Positions 1 to 7,500 of a stretch of DNA of 37,608 bases are shown in pieces (the stretch's first letter is position 1; the number at the start of each line of letters is the position of its first letter). Source of the stretch: Ruminococcaceae bacterium UBA3903 (lineage in GTDB: Bacteria > Bacillota > Clostridia > Oscillospirales > Acutalibacteraceae); the NCBI GenBank assembly GCA_002391625.1, contig DGFJ01000015.1, positions 1-37,608 of the forward strand, in the 5' to 3' direction. The notes beneath the pieces are model-generated. The model saw only the letters and a list, made by a program, of their open reading frames with translations. It was not told the DNA's origin and did not search any database. The translations under genes were made by a program, and so were the position numbers.

Positions 1-64
1 CCTTTTTGAACTTTTCGACTAACATTTGTGTTGTTTTTTAATGGTCTCTCGCGACAACTTCATT

Positions 65-93
65 ATTATATACATTCATAGCCCTTTTGTCAA
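65..93 (-). promoter_or_regulatory. Consensus sigma-A promoter reading off the left edge
   Basis: On the minus strand TTGACA (88-93) is separated by exactly 17 bases from TATAAT (65-70). Both hexamers are perfect. Transcription would start near position 58 and leave the window, so the gene served is outside it. No start codon with a good ribosome site follows within the visible 58 bases, so a stable RNA or a gene with a long leader is possible. This is inference. Confidence 0.75.
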
Positions 94-197
94 CACTTTT
101 TTACAAGTTTTTTAATTCTTTTTTATAATTCGACATTTATGTATAGTTTCCTGCATTTTTTACATAATAATATTACAAAACAAGGGGTGTGAATTCT

Positions 198-869
198 ATG
201 ACTTTGCAAAGGCAAAAACGGCATACTATATATATGTTAATATCTCTGCTGTTGGCAGCTGTAATTTTAACTCAGTCTATGTCTGTTAATTCCTTGTCCA
301 AAATAGGCTCTCAAAGTGATGAGGTATCTAAAATACAAACTGCACTAAAGGAGCAGGGCTACTATAAAGGTAAGGCTGATGGAATATTTGGTACTGCCAC
401 AAAAAACGCTGTAATTTCCTTCCAGTCTGATAACGGGCTAAGTGCCGATGGCATTGTAGGAACAAAAACATTAAACGCTCTGGGTATAGGTACCTCTAAC
501 ACGTCCGGTGTCTTTAGCGATAGCGAGCTGGCTTTATTGGCTCGTATTATATCCGCTGAGGCTCGTGGTGAGCCTTATGAAGGTCAGGTGGCTGTTGGTG
601 CTGTTATATTAAACAGAATAGGACACCCCTCTTTTCCTAATACCTTAGCTGGTGTTATATATCAGCCAAGTGCCTTTACCTGCGTAGTTGACGGTCAAAT
701 AAATGTTGCTGTTTCAGATTCTGCCAAAAAGGCGGCTACAGATGCTATAAACGGGTGGGATCCCTCTGGTGGTGCTATATACTATTATAACCCTAAAACC
801 GCCACCAATAAGTGGATACAATCAAGGTCAGTTTTAGTAGTCATAGGTGACCATAAGTTTTGCAGCTGA
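198..869 (+). CDS. sleB: Spore cortex-lytic / cell wall hydrolase, SleB type
   Basis: Peptidoglycan hydrolase of 223 residues. Residues 9-28 form a hydrophobic signal/anchor. Residues 37-95 are a PG_binding_1 domain (typical DGIFGTAT and DGIVGTKT turns). Residues 110-222 form the Hydrolase_2 (SleB) domain, with SAEARGEPYEGQVAVGAVILNR carrying Glu121, the expected catalytic acid, and the GWDPSGGAIYYYNPKTA block. SleB family members are lytic transglycosylases that degrade cortex muramic-lactam peptidoglycan during germination; vegetative paralogues exist, so the exact role is inferred. A GTG at 189 could open the frame, but the AAGGGG at 182-187 lies 10 bases before the ATG at 198 and fits that start better. 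I see no clear terminator before the next gene. Confidence 0.88.
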   Translation: MTLQRQKRHTIYMLISLLLAAVILTQSMSVNSLSKIGSQSDEVSKIQTALKEQGYYKGKADGIFGTATKNAVISFQSDNGLSADGIVGTKTLNALGIGTSNTSGVFSDSELALLARIISAEARGEPYEGQVAVGAVILNRIGHPSFPNTLAGVIYQPSAFTCVVDGQINVAVSDSAKKAATDAINGWDPSGGAIYYYNPKTATNKWIQSRSVLVVIGDHKFCS

Positions 870-927
870 TTTTTTATTACAAATGGAATTTATTAGTCAA
901 AATTTTGTAATTAACCTTGTATTTTTC

Positions 928-975
928 TTTACGCTCCTTTATGATATAAGTATTATTATTATGAAGGAGCGTAAA
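928..975 (+). promoter_or_regulatory. Palindrome covering promoter and ribosome binding site of the next gene
   Basis: The arm 928-942 (TTTACGCTCCTTTAT) and the arm 961-975 (ATGAAGGAGCGTAAA) are inverted copies matching at 14 of 15 positions, the odd one being G-U compatible. The right arm contains the AAGGAG ribosome site of the gene starting at 978. A possible promoter lies in the same stretch: TTTACG (928-933), 17 bases, TATTAT (951-956), or an extended -10 TGATATAAG (942-950). If transcription begins upstream the RNA hairpin hides the ribosome site. If it begins here the palindrome could be a DNA operator. Confidence 0.55.
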
Positions 976-977
976 AC

Positions 978-2240
978 ATGTACACAAATCAATATGCACA
1001 AACGACATTACCTAATCCTGCGGTTCAAATTAGGTTAGATTACCTAAAAAGCTTTTTTAAGCGTCCAGTTATTCTGGCTTTAGCCATTGTTATGACTGTT
1101 AGCGTCCTAGTAACGCTTGCATCCAACATTCTCTTCGCCCTATCTTCAGATTCGTTATTAAACGCATTAAACGAATTTTCAACCACCTCCGGTGCTGATT
1201 TATCCAGCTCTGGCTCTTTTGTTATGAATCTGTCAGAATCAATAATAGGTGTTGCTATCAACTCTATCTTTGTTGCTGCTTTTTTCATTATTTATTTTAA
1301 ATCTAAAAACCCTAGCCCCACCTCTACACCGGCTTCAGGCTTTACAATCGTATATGTTTATACATTATTATCATTAATATTTACCTGCATTGGTATATTC
1401 TTCTGTTTTATTGCCTTTGGTCTTTTCTTTACTATCTTTAGTTCCTTAGCAATATCTTCATCTTCCAACGCAGATGCTGTCTCTGTTCTTAATATAATAA
1501 TGATAGCTGTACTTTTTGTAGTTTTATTATCTATTGCGTTAACCCTTGTTTGGATAATATCATGCTTCCGTTTTGTTTCTGCTGTAAGAAAGGGATTAAA
1601 TCCAAATATACCACTAAGTGCAAAGGGTGCAACACCAGCTGGTGTGTTTAGCATTATCTTTGCTGTTTGTTCATTTCTATCTATTATTAGTTTAATTTCT
1701 ATTCCTATGATTTTATCTGCCCTTACCAGCTCTGGTGAACTAACGACAACACAAAGCATTGCACTCTCTAAATTTTTATCAACCTTTACTCCCGTTTTAA
1801 TTCTATTTTCCGTTCCTGTGCTTTTATCTGCAATTCAATATATTTTATATGCTGTTATTGCCTTCGGTTATAAAAAACACGTAAATGCACCTGATGCGCC
1901 AGCATTTATGCCTGTACCCGCCCCTATGTCTGCTCCTATGCCTGCATATGTACCAAATAATCAATTTAGCAACACCTATGGCAACAACACTTATGGAAAT
2001 ACTTCCTATGGTAATAACACCAATGGTAACCCATATAATACAAATATCGGCAGTACATATGGTGCAGACAATGAACAACAGCCAGCAGACCCACAAAGCA
2101 CTGAACCAGATGGTCCCGTTGTTACACCATGGGATGTTCCTGTAAATGATACCGCACCTGAAACAATATGCTCCAACTGTGGTACTCCATATACACAAGG
2201 TGACACCTTCTGTCAACAGTGCGGACAAAAGCTAGACTAA
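978..2240 (+). CDS. Polytopic membrane protein with C-terminal zinc ribbon
   Basis: A 420-residue protein of unknown function. About six hydrophobic helices can be seen at roughly 31-53, 87-106, 122-152, 171-201, 226-256 and 271-298. A proline/alanine stretch (MPVPAPMSAPMPAY) and an Asn/Tyr/Gly-rich run of near-repeats (NTYGNN, TSYGNN) follow. The last 24 residues form a zinc ribbon with CSNCG and CQQCG pairs 14 residues apart, ending QKLD, as in the zinc-ribbon domains often found at the ends of Firmicutes membrane proteins. ATG at 978 has AAGGAG 9 bases upstream inside the palindrome. It is 27 bases ahead of the transporter gene, so the two may be co-transcribed. Metal binding is inferred from the cysteines; no substrate can be named. 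Confidence 0.75.
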   Translation: MYTNQYAQTTLPNPAVQIRLDYLKSFFKRPVILALAIVMTVSVLVTLASNILFALSSDSLLNALNEFSTTSGADLSSSGSFVMNLSESIIGVAINSIFVAAFFIIYFKSKNPSPTSTPASGFTIVYVYTLLSLIFTCIGIFFCFIAFGLFFTIFSSLAISSSSNADAVSVLNIIMIAVLFVVLLSIALTLVWIISCFRFVSAVRKGLNPNIPLSAKGATPAGVFSIIFAVCSFLSIISLISIPMILSALTSSGELTTTQSIALSKFLSTFTPVLILFSVPVLLSAIQYILYAVIAFGYKKHVNAPDAPAFMPVPAPMSAPMPAYVPNNQFSNTYGNNTYGNTSYGNNTNGNPYNTNIGSTYGADNEQQPADPQSTEPDGPVVTPWDVPVNDTAPETICSNCGTPYTQGDTFCQQCGQKLD

Positions 2241-2267
2241 ATCTATAAACTGCGGGAGCGATATTTC

Positions 2268-3197
2268 TTGTTTTCTAATTTTGTAACTGTCGGTGAACAG
2301 GTGTTTATTCTGTTTGTATTGATTGGGGTTGGCTTTATATGTGGCAAAAAGAAATTCATGTCAAACAAATCAGCAAAAGAAATGACCGACATTGTTCTGT
2401 TTTTTGTAACACCCTGTGTAATTATTAACGCATATCAAATAGACTTTGATATAAATATTTTAACAAATCTATGTATTACAGCTGTATGCACAATAGCAAT
2501 TTATATAATATCAATTATAATAGCTACCGTGGCTTTTCGAGATAAGGATATTTCAAAACGTACCGTGCTGCGTTTTGGAACGGTGTTTTCTAACTGTGGC
2601 TTTATGTCCCTACCCTTACAAAGTGCCATCATCGGGCCAGAGGGTGTATTGTATGGTTCTGCCTTTATAGCTGTATTTAATGTAATGCTATGGAGCTACG
2701 GTGTGCTGTGCATGAGTGAGGACAAAAGAGGGATGTCGTTTAAACAGCTTTTTCTAAATCCTGGGGTTTTAGGTGTTATTATTGCACTTGTATTTTTTCT
2801 AACCTCATTTAAACTGCCTGTTATCATCGGTAAGCCTGTAGAATATTTAGCTGGCCTAAACACCCCACTGCCCATGATAATCATTGGTTACTATCTATCA
2901 CAAAATAAGCTCGCCTCGGGCTTGCGTGATTTTACCATATGGAAAGCAACCATAGTTCGATTAGTCCTTATCCCCTTAGCATCCTTTATAATCATGTATA
3001 GTGTAGGCATTAGAGGTCCAATATTAATTGCTTGTGTTATTGCAACCAGCGCACCCACAGCAGCAGCTACAACTATGTTCGCCACTAGGTTTAACCGCTC
3101 TGTATCTATATCTGTAGATTTGGTATCCATAACCACTGCATTATCAATAGTAACCATGTCATTGCTGGTTGCTATGGCACAGTATCTAGGTGGATAG
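2268..3197 (+). CDS. AEC-family transporter (auxin efflux carrier-like permease)
   Basis: A 309-residue, highly hydrophobic protein with about ten membrane helices and the two-half layout of the Mem_trans/AEC family (PF03547). Features seen are an N-terminal GVGFICGKKK after helix 1, the polar break FFVTPCVIINAY in helix 2, SNCGFMSLPLQSAIIGPEGVLYG in the middle, and the C-terminal APTAAATTMFATRFN segment typical of bacterial AEC proteins. Bacterial relatives export or import organic acids such as malate; the substrate here is unknown. The start is TTG at 2268, with GGGAG at 2254-2258. A strong hairpin terminator follows 30 bases after the stop. Confidence 0.82.
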   Translation: MFSNFVTVGEQVFILFVLIGVGFICGKKKFMSNKSAKEMTDIVLFFVTPCVIINAYQIDFDINILTNLCITAVCTIAIYIISIIIATVAFRDKDISKRTVLRFGTVFSNCGFMSLPLQSAIIGPEGVLYGSAFIAVFNVMLWSYGVLCMSEDKRGMSFKQLFLNPGVLGVIIALVFFLTSFKLPVIIGKPVEYLAGLNTPLPMIIIGYYLSQNKLASGLRDFTIWKATIVRLVLIPLASFIIMYSVGIRGPILIACVIATSAPTAAATTMFATRFNRSVSISVDLVSITTALSIVTMSLLVAMAQYLGG

Positions 3198-3227
3198 CCC
3201 TGTGAAATGATACAACAGCTCAACAAT

Positions 3228-3272
3228 AATAAAATGACCGCAAAGCCTATAAAGCTTTGCGGTCATTTTATT
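3228..3272. terminator. Bidirectional rho-independent terminator
   Basis: A perfect 19-bp stem (3228-3246 with 3254-3272) with a 7-base loop, A/T-rich at its outer ends so that a U run follows in both directions. It lies between two convergent genes, the AEC transporter and the lipoprotein. Confidence 0.92.
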
Positions 3273-3283
3273 ATGTCAAGGGA

Positions 3284-3787
3284 TTACTGCTGTGCCATAA
3301 ACACTTTTGTAATACCAGTTTTTCTTTCTTTATTTTTTTCCTCTGGCTTATCGCCTTCAGCCTTAGCATCTGCATACACCATCATATACTTTTCATTTTC
3401 TGACATTGATACCCCTGTAACCTCTCTGCCAAAAATAGTAAATGAACCCTTTTCTTTAACATCCGCAATGGTTGCCTTAGCCGTATCACTAAGGTTCTTA
3501 GTATCAAATTCATATAACTCTACAGTCATGGTAGAACCGTTTACACTGTCTTGAAAACGATAACCCTTAGCAGCACCAATTATTTCTGCGTTCATTTTTA
3601 CACCGTCATTAGGTATATATTCCGATTCACGCATTTTTTTACACATACTGTCTACACCTGTAGTACCGCTTTCAATGTCTTCAACCGTTACTTTATTCTC
3701 GGTTGGGACAGCTGCCGACTGTGAGCCACAGCCAACTAAAGACACAACCGCAATAATAGACAAACATATAGCAATTAATTTTTTCAT
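3284..3787 (-). CDS. Small secreted lipoprotein of unknown function
   Basis: 167 residues. MKKLIAICLSIIAVVSLVGC is a lipoprotein signal with the lipobox LVGC and Cys20 as the lipidation site. The mature part is a single small alpha/beta-like domain (about residues 45-150) with no recognisable catalytic motif; SMTVELYEFDT and SENEKYMMVYAD look like strands. The tail is Lys/Glu-rich. ATG at 3787 has AAGGAA 7 bases upstream and its own promoter (3826-3854). I do not recognise the family. It is probably anchored to the outer face of the membrane. Confidence 0.7.
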   Translation of the reverse strand: MKKLIAICLSIIAVVSLVGCGSQSAAVPTENKVTVEDIESGTTGVDSMCKKMRESEYIPNDGVKMNAEIIGAAKGYRFQDSVNGSTMTVELYEFDTKNLSDTAKATIADVKEKGSFTIFGREVTGVSMSENEKYMMVYADAKAEGDKPEEKNKERKTGITKVFMAQQ

Positions 3788-3825
3788 TTAAAAATTCCTT
3801 TCGATTAAGTTACCCATAGAGCCTT

Positions 3826-3854
3826 ATTATAACCTAATTTAATATCTAATTCAA
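3826..3854 (-). promoter_or_regulatory. Sigma-A promoter of the lipoprotein gene
   Basis: TTGAAT (3849-3854), a 17-base spacer, then a perfect TATAAT (3826-3831) on the minus strand, about 40 bases before the start codon at 3787. Confidence 0.7.
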
Positions 3855-3872
3855 TAGTTTAACCAATCTTTA

Positions 3873-3907
3873 TACAAAAAGCAAGGGAGCGGTTTTACCC
3901 ACTCCCC
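3873..3907 (-). terminator. Terminator of the G5/3D protein gene
   Basis: On the minus strand GGGAGTGG (3899-3906) pairs with CCGCTCCC (3885-3892; one G-U pair) around a 6-base loop and is followed by TTGCTTTTTG. It lies just after the stop at 3931. Confidence 0.75.
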
Positions 3908-3930
3908 AATATTTTAGAAACAATTAACTT

Positions 3931-5271
3931 TTAGTTAAGTACATAAACGTTTACATCACGTCTGCCAAATACTGTACAATCCTCTAGGGTGTAGTAGAAT
4001 ACATCTACAATAGCTGAACCAGAGAACAACGCTCCGCCTGTATCAATAGCTGTTGAGTACCCATATACAAAGCCATCATCAGCCACAACAAAAAGCTTAG
4101 TGCCTAATGGTATAAGGTTAGAGTTTACGGCAACACCACCAACACGAACTTGATTACCAGATGCAGTTAATGAATCTGCATCTGCATAGTATGCAGTGCC
4201 CGAACCGTGATAAACTGTTGAGAAGGAAACAGCATCGCCATTACAGTCGTATAACACGCCATCCTTTACATACTCTGGAATTCCAGGACCAGACTCGCCG
4301 CTGGCATTGCCAGAGCCACTACTGTTTACATGACTAACACCTGCACTTGTTGTTGTATCATTGCCTGAGCTGTTAGCTTCATTACTGTATGTGTCCGAGG
4401 CAGCTGCTGAGGAAGCCTCCTTAGCGCCTACTAATACCTTCGCATCAACAGGTTCCTTTGTAATTTCTTCCTTAATAACTTCTTCCTCTGTTACTTTACC
4501 ATTTACAAGAGTTTGACGCTTTGTAATTGTTTTTTCGCCATTTACGCCCTCTGTTTCTGTTTTTGTCTGACCTATCTCTATATCTGTAGAATTTTCCTTA
4601 ACAGTTTCAAAATCAATTTCCTCTGTTTCCTCTACCTCTTTGTACTCCACACGAGTAATTTCAATGGTCATATTAGCTGTAACCATGTCTGTCAGCTTAA
4701 CATTTAGCTTGTCATCTGAACCTACAGCAATATTTAAATATTTTAGAGCTTCCTCAACCGTTCCGTCTGGTACGCTGTTAGTTTCTGTTTTTCCATCAAC
4801 GGTTAAAATAATATTTTGAAAATGACTAACAGTAATAACCATATTAGGTGTTAGCTCTGTGTTTTGGCTAGGAACTACTTGATAGTCCGCACCAAGCTGT
4901 ATATTTGCCTTGTCCAGTACATCTGCAACCGTACCCTGTGCAAACGAATATGACTGTTCTTGTCCATCGGCATTTAGTACAACGTCAAAGGCTCTTAAAA
5001 CATCAATATAAATTGTGCTTCTGTCAGAGTCACTTATAACTTCGTCAGCTTCTCCAACGCTTACACCGGCCTGCTCCAATATGCTGTTAACATCGGTGCT
5101 CATTGTTGTAATTGTTAATGATTGATCGTCCACTGAAATAAGTGCCGTCTTGCTTAAAGCTGCTACTGAAAAAGCTGATGTCAGAAATATCACGCTCATT
5201 ACCAGTATTGCTATTGCCCTGATTATAATTGTTTTCTTTCTGCTTTGGCTGCCCATAGCGGTTATAAACAT
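3931..5271 (-). CDS. yabE: YabE-like cell wall protein: DUF348 repeats, G5 domain, 3D domain
   Basis: 446 residues. A basic N-terminus and membrane segment (about 14-38) are followed by three DUF348 (YabE-type) repeats at roughly 43-88, 95-150 and 152-208, then a G5 domain (about 204-282, with EEIDFETVKENS and the KRQTLVNGKVTEEEVIKEE block), a Ser/Gly/Asn linker (283-335) and a C-terminal 3D domain (355-446: GTAYYADADS, IPLGTKLFV, AIDTGGA, VDVFY, FGRRDVNVYVL). Relatives include resuscitation-promoting-factor-like muralytic proteins such as B. subtilis YabE/YocH. In the 3D domain the first of the three name-giving Asp is Asn (VAVNS), while the other two (DTGG, VDVF) are kept; I believe this variant also occurs in other clostridia. 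ATG at 5271 has AAGGAG 11 bases upstream. Confidence 0.82.
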   Translation of the reverse strand: MFITAMGSQSRKKTIIIRAIAILVMSVIFLTSAFSVAALSKTALISVDDQSLTITTMSTDVNSILEQAGVSVGEADEVISDSDRSTIYIDVLRAFDVVLNADGQEQSYSFAQGTVADVLDKANIQLGADYQVVPSQNTELTPNMVITVSHFQNIILTVDGKTETNSVPDGTVEEALKYLNIAVGSDDKLNVKLTDMVTANMTIEITRVEYKEVEETEEIDFETVKENSTDIEIGQTKTETEGVNGEKTITKRQTLVNGKVTEEEVIKEEITKEPVDAKVLVGAKEASSAAASDTYSNEANSSGNDTTTSAGVSHVNSSGSGNASGESGPGIPEYVKDGVLYDCNGDAVSFSTVYHGSGTAYYADADSLTASGNQVRVGGVAVNSNLIPLGTKLFVVADDGFVYGYSTAIDTGGALFSGSAIVDVFYYTLEDCTVFGRRDVNVYVLN

Positions 5272-5390
5272 AAAAAATAGAACTCCTTAATTTTAATGTA
5301 TTTATTCGTGCCGCCACAAAACTACTATGTAACAATTTCGTTATAGGTCTTAATGCACGAACATAAGCTTGCTTTTATGCTCTAATTGGC

Positions 5391-5419
5391 ATTATAGGCG
5401 GGTTTGGTAACGATGTCAA
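5391..5419 (-). promoter_or_regulatory. Perfect sigma-A promoter for the G5/3D protein gene
   Basis: TTGACA (5414-5419), a 17-base spacer and TATAAT (5391-5396) on the minus strand. Transcription would start near 5384, giving a leader of about 112 bases. The leader contains a small hairpin (GAGCATAA pairing with TTATGTTC) but matches no riboswitch I know. Confidence 0.82.
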
Positions 5420-5717
5420 ACATAGAAAAGTGTCATTTTTTATGCAACGTGACGAAAAAATCTTGATAAAATTGGTCTTATAAACATATTTTATGTAAAA
5501 ATACAGAATGTATTTTTCTTTGTAAGAATAATAATTTTTATTTATGTGCAATTTGTAAAAATATACGGTTACACAATCGTAACAATAAATTACAAGTATG
5601 TATTTTATTTTGCCTAGATGCATAAATATATAAATTGCTTGATACCAAATTGGATTTATTTTCAATATTTTAGCTTTAGCTGTCCTAAATTATAAGGATT
5701 TTTATTGCAGAAAAAAC

Positions 5718-5764
5718 TACATTCCACCATACATATATTATTACAATATGTATAGTGGAATGTA
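5718..5764. repeat. Near-perfect inverted repeat
   Basis: TACATTCCAC (5718-5727) and ATACATAT (5729-5736) pair with ATATGTAT (5746-5753) and GTGGAATGTA (5755-5764), with one mismatch (5728/5754) and a 9-base loop. No U run follows closely on either side, so it is not an obvious terminator. It could be an operator, a miniature-transposon remnant or a small hairpin RNA. Confidence 0.6.
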
Positions 5765-5929
5765 TCCTTCTACTGGGATTACTGCTTTAGTTTTTTAAAT
5801 GATAATTGCTCTAAGTAGTACCTTAGCTTTCTATATAACACTACATATGCCAATATAACTACTATCATTTATATAAATGTATTATAACAAACGTTCTAAA
5901 TTCACAAGCTAAGTTTAGGTAACAGCAGC

Positions 5930-6024
5930 AAAAGCTGTCCAACCTGTATTTAAGTAAAGACAAAAGGAAGCATACTAATTAATTTGCCAAGCTTGGAGGT
6001 TGGGAAAACATAGCCACAGCTTTT
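5930..6024. other. Possible structured RNA or element with nested complementary arms
   Basis: AAAAGCTGT (5930-5938) can pair with ACAGCTTTT (6016-6024), and the directly adjoining CCAACCT (5939-5945) with AGGTTGG (5997-6003). This gives two coaxial helices (9 and 7 bp), a one-sided 12-base bulge (6004-6015), and an inner region ending in the palindrome CCAAGCTTGG (5987-5996). It is locally less AT-rich than its surroundings. I cannot assign it to a known RNA family. Confidence 0.35.
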
Positions 6025-6171
6025 ACTTCACAATATTTTCATTTCCTCTGCACCATTATGATATTTCACAGAAAACAGCAATCCGCCACTTGTTTTCATA
6101 TTTATTACTCTGTTTTATCCTTTTAATTCATCTTGCTAAGCTACGCTAGTGCAGTCCCAACTCAGAAAAAA

Positions 6172-6645
6172 CTAATTTTGAACTGTTACAATATGTTCTA
6201 TTCTATCACTTAATCTTTTTAACTTTTCCCTAAAAAACTCTGGATAAATTTGATACTCATTCAGTTTATCTATTGGCAGCCAGCACATATGCTCCCGCAC
6301 ACCCATGCTGTAGCTGTTACTATCAAGCTGTTGTGTCCCCCGTGGTTTCATTAAAAAAAACATGGTTATTTCATGACAACGCAAATTTTTAAAAACATAA
6401 TTATCTGTAAAAAAGTTCTCCTGAATAAACGCTAATCTATCAATTTCATAGGCAGCCCCTGTTTCCTCCAATACCTCCCGTTTTACTGCGTTTTCTGATG
6501 TTTCGTTAATATGTACACCGCCCCCAACTGAATAATAATATGGTGCTAACTTGTTTTTCACCATTAGTAGGCAATTGTTTTCGATAATTATTGCCGCTGC
6601 TCTGTACCTGAACTTCTCCTTATAGCCCTTCAAATCAATATCCAT
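6172..6645 (-). CDS. Nudix hydrolase
   Basis: 157 residues with a complete Nudix box at 42-64: Gly42, Glu48, then REVLEETGA (56-64), matching G-x5-E-x7-REUxEExGU. This divalent-metal site hydrolyses nucleoside-diphosphate-linked compounds; the substrate is not readable from sequence. Upstream strands (YRAAAIIIENNCLLMVKN) and the downstream HEITMFFLM complete the usual alpha/beta/alpha fold, and the length is normal. It stands alone with its own promoter (6682-6710), and GGGG lies a few bases before the ATG at 6645. Confidence 0.88.
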   Translation of the reverse strand: MDIDLKGYKEKFRYRAAAIIIENNCLLMVKNKLAPYYYSVGGGVHINETSENAVKREVLEETGAAYEIDRLAFIQENFFTDNYVFKNLRCHEITMFFLMKPRGTQQLDSNSYSMGVREHMCWLPIDKLNEYQIYPEFFREKLKRLSDRIEHIVTVQN

Positions 6646-6681
6646 TTTTTAATACCCCATTATCTTTTAATCTTAACCTAA

Positions 6682-6710
6682 ATTTTAACATAGCTTCCAC
6701 GGTTTGTTAA
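6682..6710 (-). promoter_or_regulatory. Promoter of the Nudix gene
   Basis: TTAACA (6705-6710), a 17-base spacer and TAAAAT (6682-6687) on the minus strand, with a TG one base before the -10 (extended -10). Confidence 0.55.
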
Positions 6711-6740
6711 TAATTATTTTATATAAAAGCAATAAGTAAA

Positions 6741-6774
6741 GCTGCGATCTTAGATAATACTCTAAAATCGCAGC
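6741..6774 (-). terminator. Terminator of the XRE/membrane-protein operon
   Basis: A 12-bp stem (6763-6774 with 6741-6752, one G-U pair) and a 10-base loop on the minus strand, followed by TTTACTTATTGCTTTTA. It lies 24 bases after the stop of the membrane-protein gene. Confidence 0.75.
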
Positions 6775-6797
6775 CCACAGCAGATGTAATATATTAA

Positions 6798-7277
6798 TTA
6801 CATTTTCTTTTGTATTATTATATAAGCAACACTGTACGCCACTAAAAATATACATACACTAAACAACAAAACCTTTGCAAGAATAGGATAGAATATCCCT
6901 CCGATTAATCCCCCTGCGTACATTGCAGCTAACAATACACATGCCGCCGCACGAAAGGCTTTTTTACTAATAGATTGTACACGCTCATCATTAGTAGCAA
7001 TACGCATTTGCTTACGTTTTTCATCATTATTAAGTAACCTTTTGTTGCGTACCCACAACACAGGTGACATAATCATTAAGCCAATAGCAACGCCTAAATA
7101 CACGCCTAGCATATAATCGTCAAAAGTAACACTCCACACAAACTCTGCCATTAATGTTATTGCACAGGTTATTAAACCAAGTATAAATAATCCAATAAAA
7201 AATCTCATCCTCATTTTTATTAACTTTTTGTATTCCTCATCACTACTAGCACTATAACTGCAAAATAACCCCTTCAT
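6798..7277 (-). CDS. Four-helix membrane protein paired with an XRE regulator
   Basis: 159 residues with four likely membrane helices (25-46, 57-76, 107-129, 132-154). A charged cytoplasmic loop (77-106) contains RNKRLLNNDEKRKQMRIATNDERVQSISKKA; the NDER...I..KA part resembles loops seen in small DUF2178/DUF3169-like membrane proteins, a weak likeness only. Its start (ATG at 7277) overlaps the end of the upstream XRE gene by four bases, so the two are translationally coupled. Function unknown. Such XRE plus small-membrane-protein pairs are common in Firmicutes and may act as a regulatory unit, but that is inference. Confidence 0.7.
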   Translation of the reverse strand: MKGLFCSYSASSDEEYKKLIKMRMRFFIGLFILGLITCAITLMAEFVWSVTFDDYMLGVYLGVAIGLMIMSPVLWVRNKRLLNNDEKRKQMRIATNDERVQSISKKAFRAAACVLLAAMYAGGLIGGIFYPILAKVLLFSVCIFLVAYSVAYIIIQKKM

Positions 7278-7483
7278 ATGTTTTCCTCCTTTTCATTAAA
7301 AATAAAAATTTCCTCAATAGCTACCTTAAAAAATTGTGCAATCTTATGCGCTAACACAAGGGAGGCGTTATACCTGCCATTTTCTAAGGATATTATTGTC
7401 TGCCTTGTTACGCATACAGCGTCTGCAAGCTCATTTTGTGTTACTTTATGAGCTTTTCTTAATTCCTGAATTTTTGTTTTCAA
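7274..7483 (-). CDS. XRE-family transcriptional regulator (small Cro/CI-like)
   Basis: 69 residues, almost entirely one helix-turn-helix domain (residues 1-60). Residues KIQELRKAHKVTQNELADAVCVTRQTIISLENGRYNASLVLAHKIAQFFKVAIEEIF show the standard XRE five-helix pattern of the single-domain YvaO/Cro type. The start is TTG at 7483 with AAGGA 10 bases upstream; no ATG fits. It is the first gene of a two-gene operon. Its promoter is overlapped by a 16-bp palindrome (7501-7547), which suggests self-repression. No ligand domain is present, so any signal would have to come through the partner membrane protein or by protein turnover. Confidence 0.88.
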   Translation of the reverse strand: MKTKIQELRKAHKVTQNELADAVCVTRQTIISLENGRYNASLVLAHKIAQFFKVAIEEIFIFNEKEENI

Positions 7484-7500
7484 TCTATCACCGTCCTTAT

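Larger units (their letters stand above)
5420..6171. other. Gene-free stretch with two inverted-repeat elements
   Basis: About 750 very AT-rich bases without a credible gene. The frames present lack ribosome sites and have Tyr/Lys/Ile-rich, composition-driven translations. It contains a 19-bp near-perfect inverted repeat (5718-5764) and a nested pair of complementary arms (5930-6024), listed separately. The rest shows nothing I can name. Confidence 0.6.

Noticed and set aside
847..1038. 63-residue frame between sleB and the zinc-ribbon gene
   Set aside because: It starts inside sleB, overlaps the next gene, lacks a ribosome site and covers the palindrome; a shadow frame.
4140..4200. Asp-to-Asn change in the 3D domain of the YabE-like protein as a sign of inactivation
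   Set aside because: The other two Asp are intact and I recall the VAVN variant in other clostridial 3D proteins, so it is noted only in the gene entry.
5281..5390. c-di-AMP (ydaO-type) riboswitch before the G5/3D gene
   Set aside because: The expected conserved blocks are not visible in the 112-base leader; kept only as something to test.
5375..5665. 96-residue open frame on the minus strand
   Set aside because: No ribosome site, Tyr/Lys/Ile-rich translation typical of AT-rich non-coding DNA, and it overlaps the promoter of the G5/3D gene.
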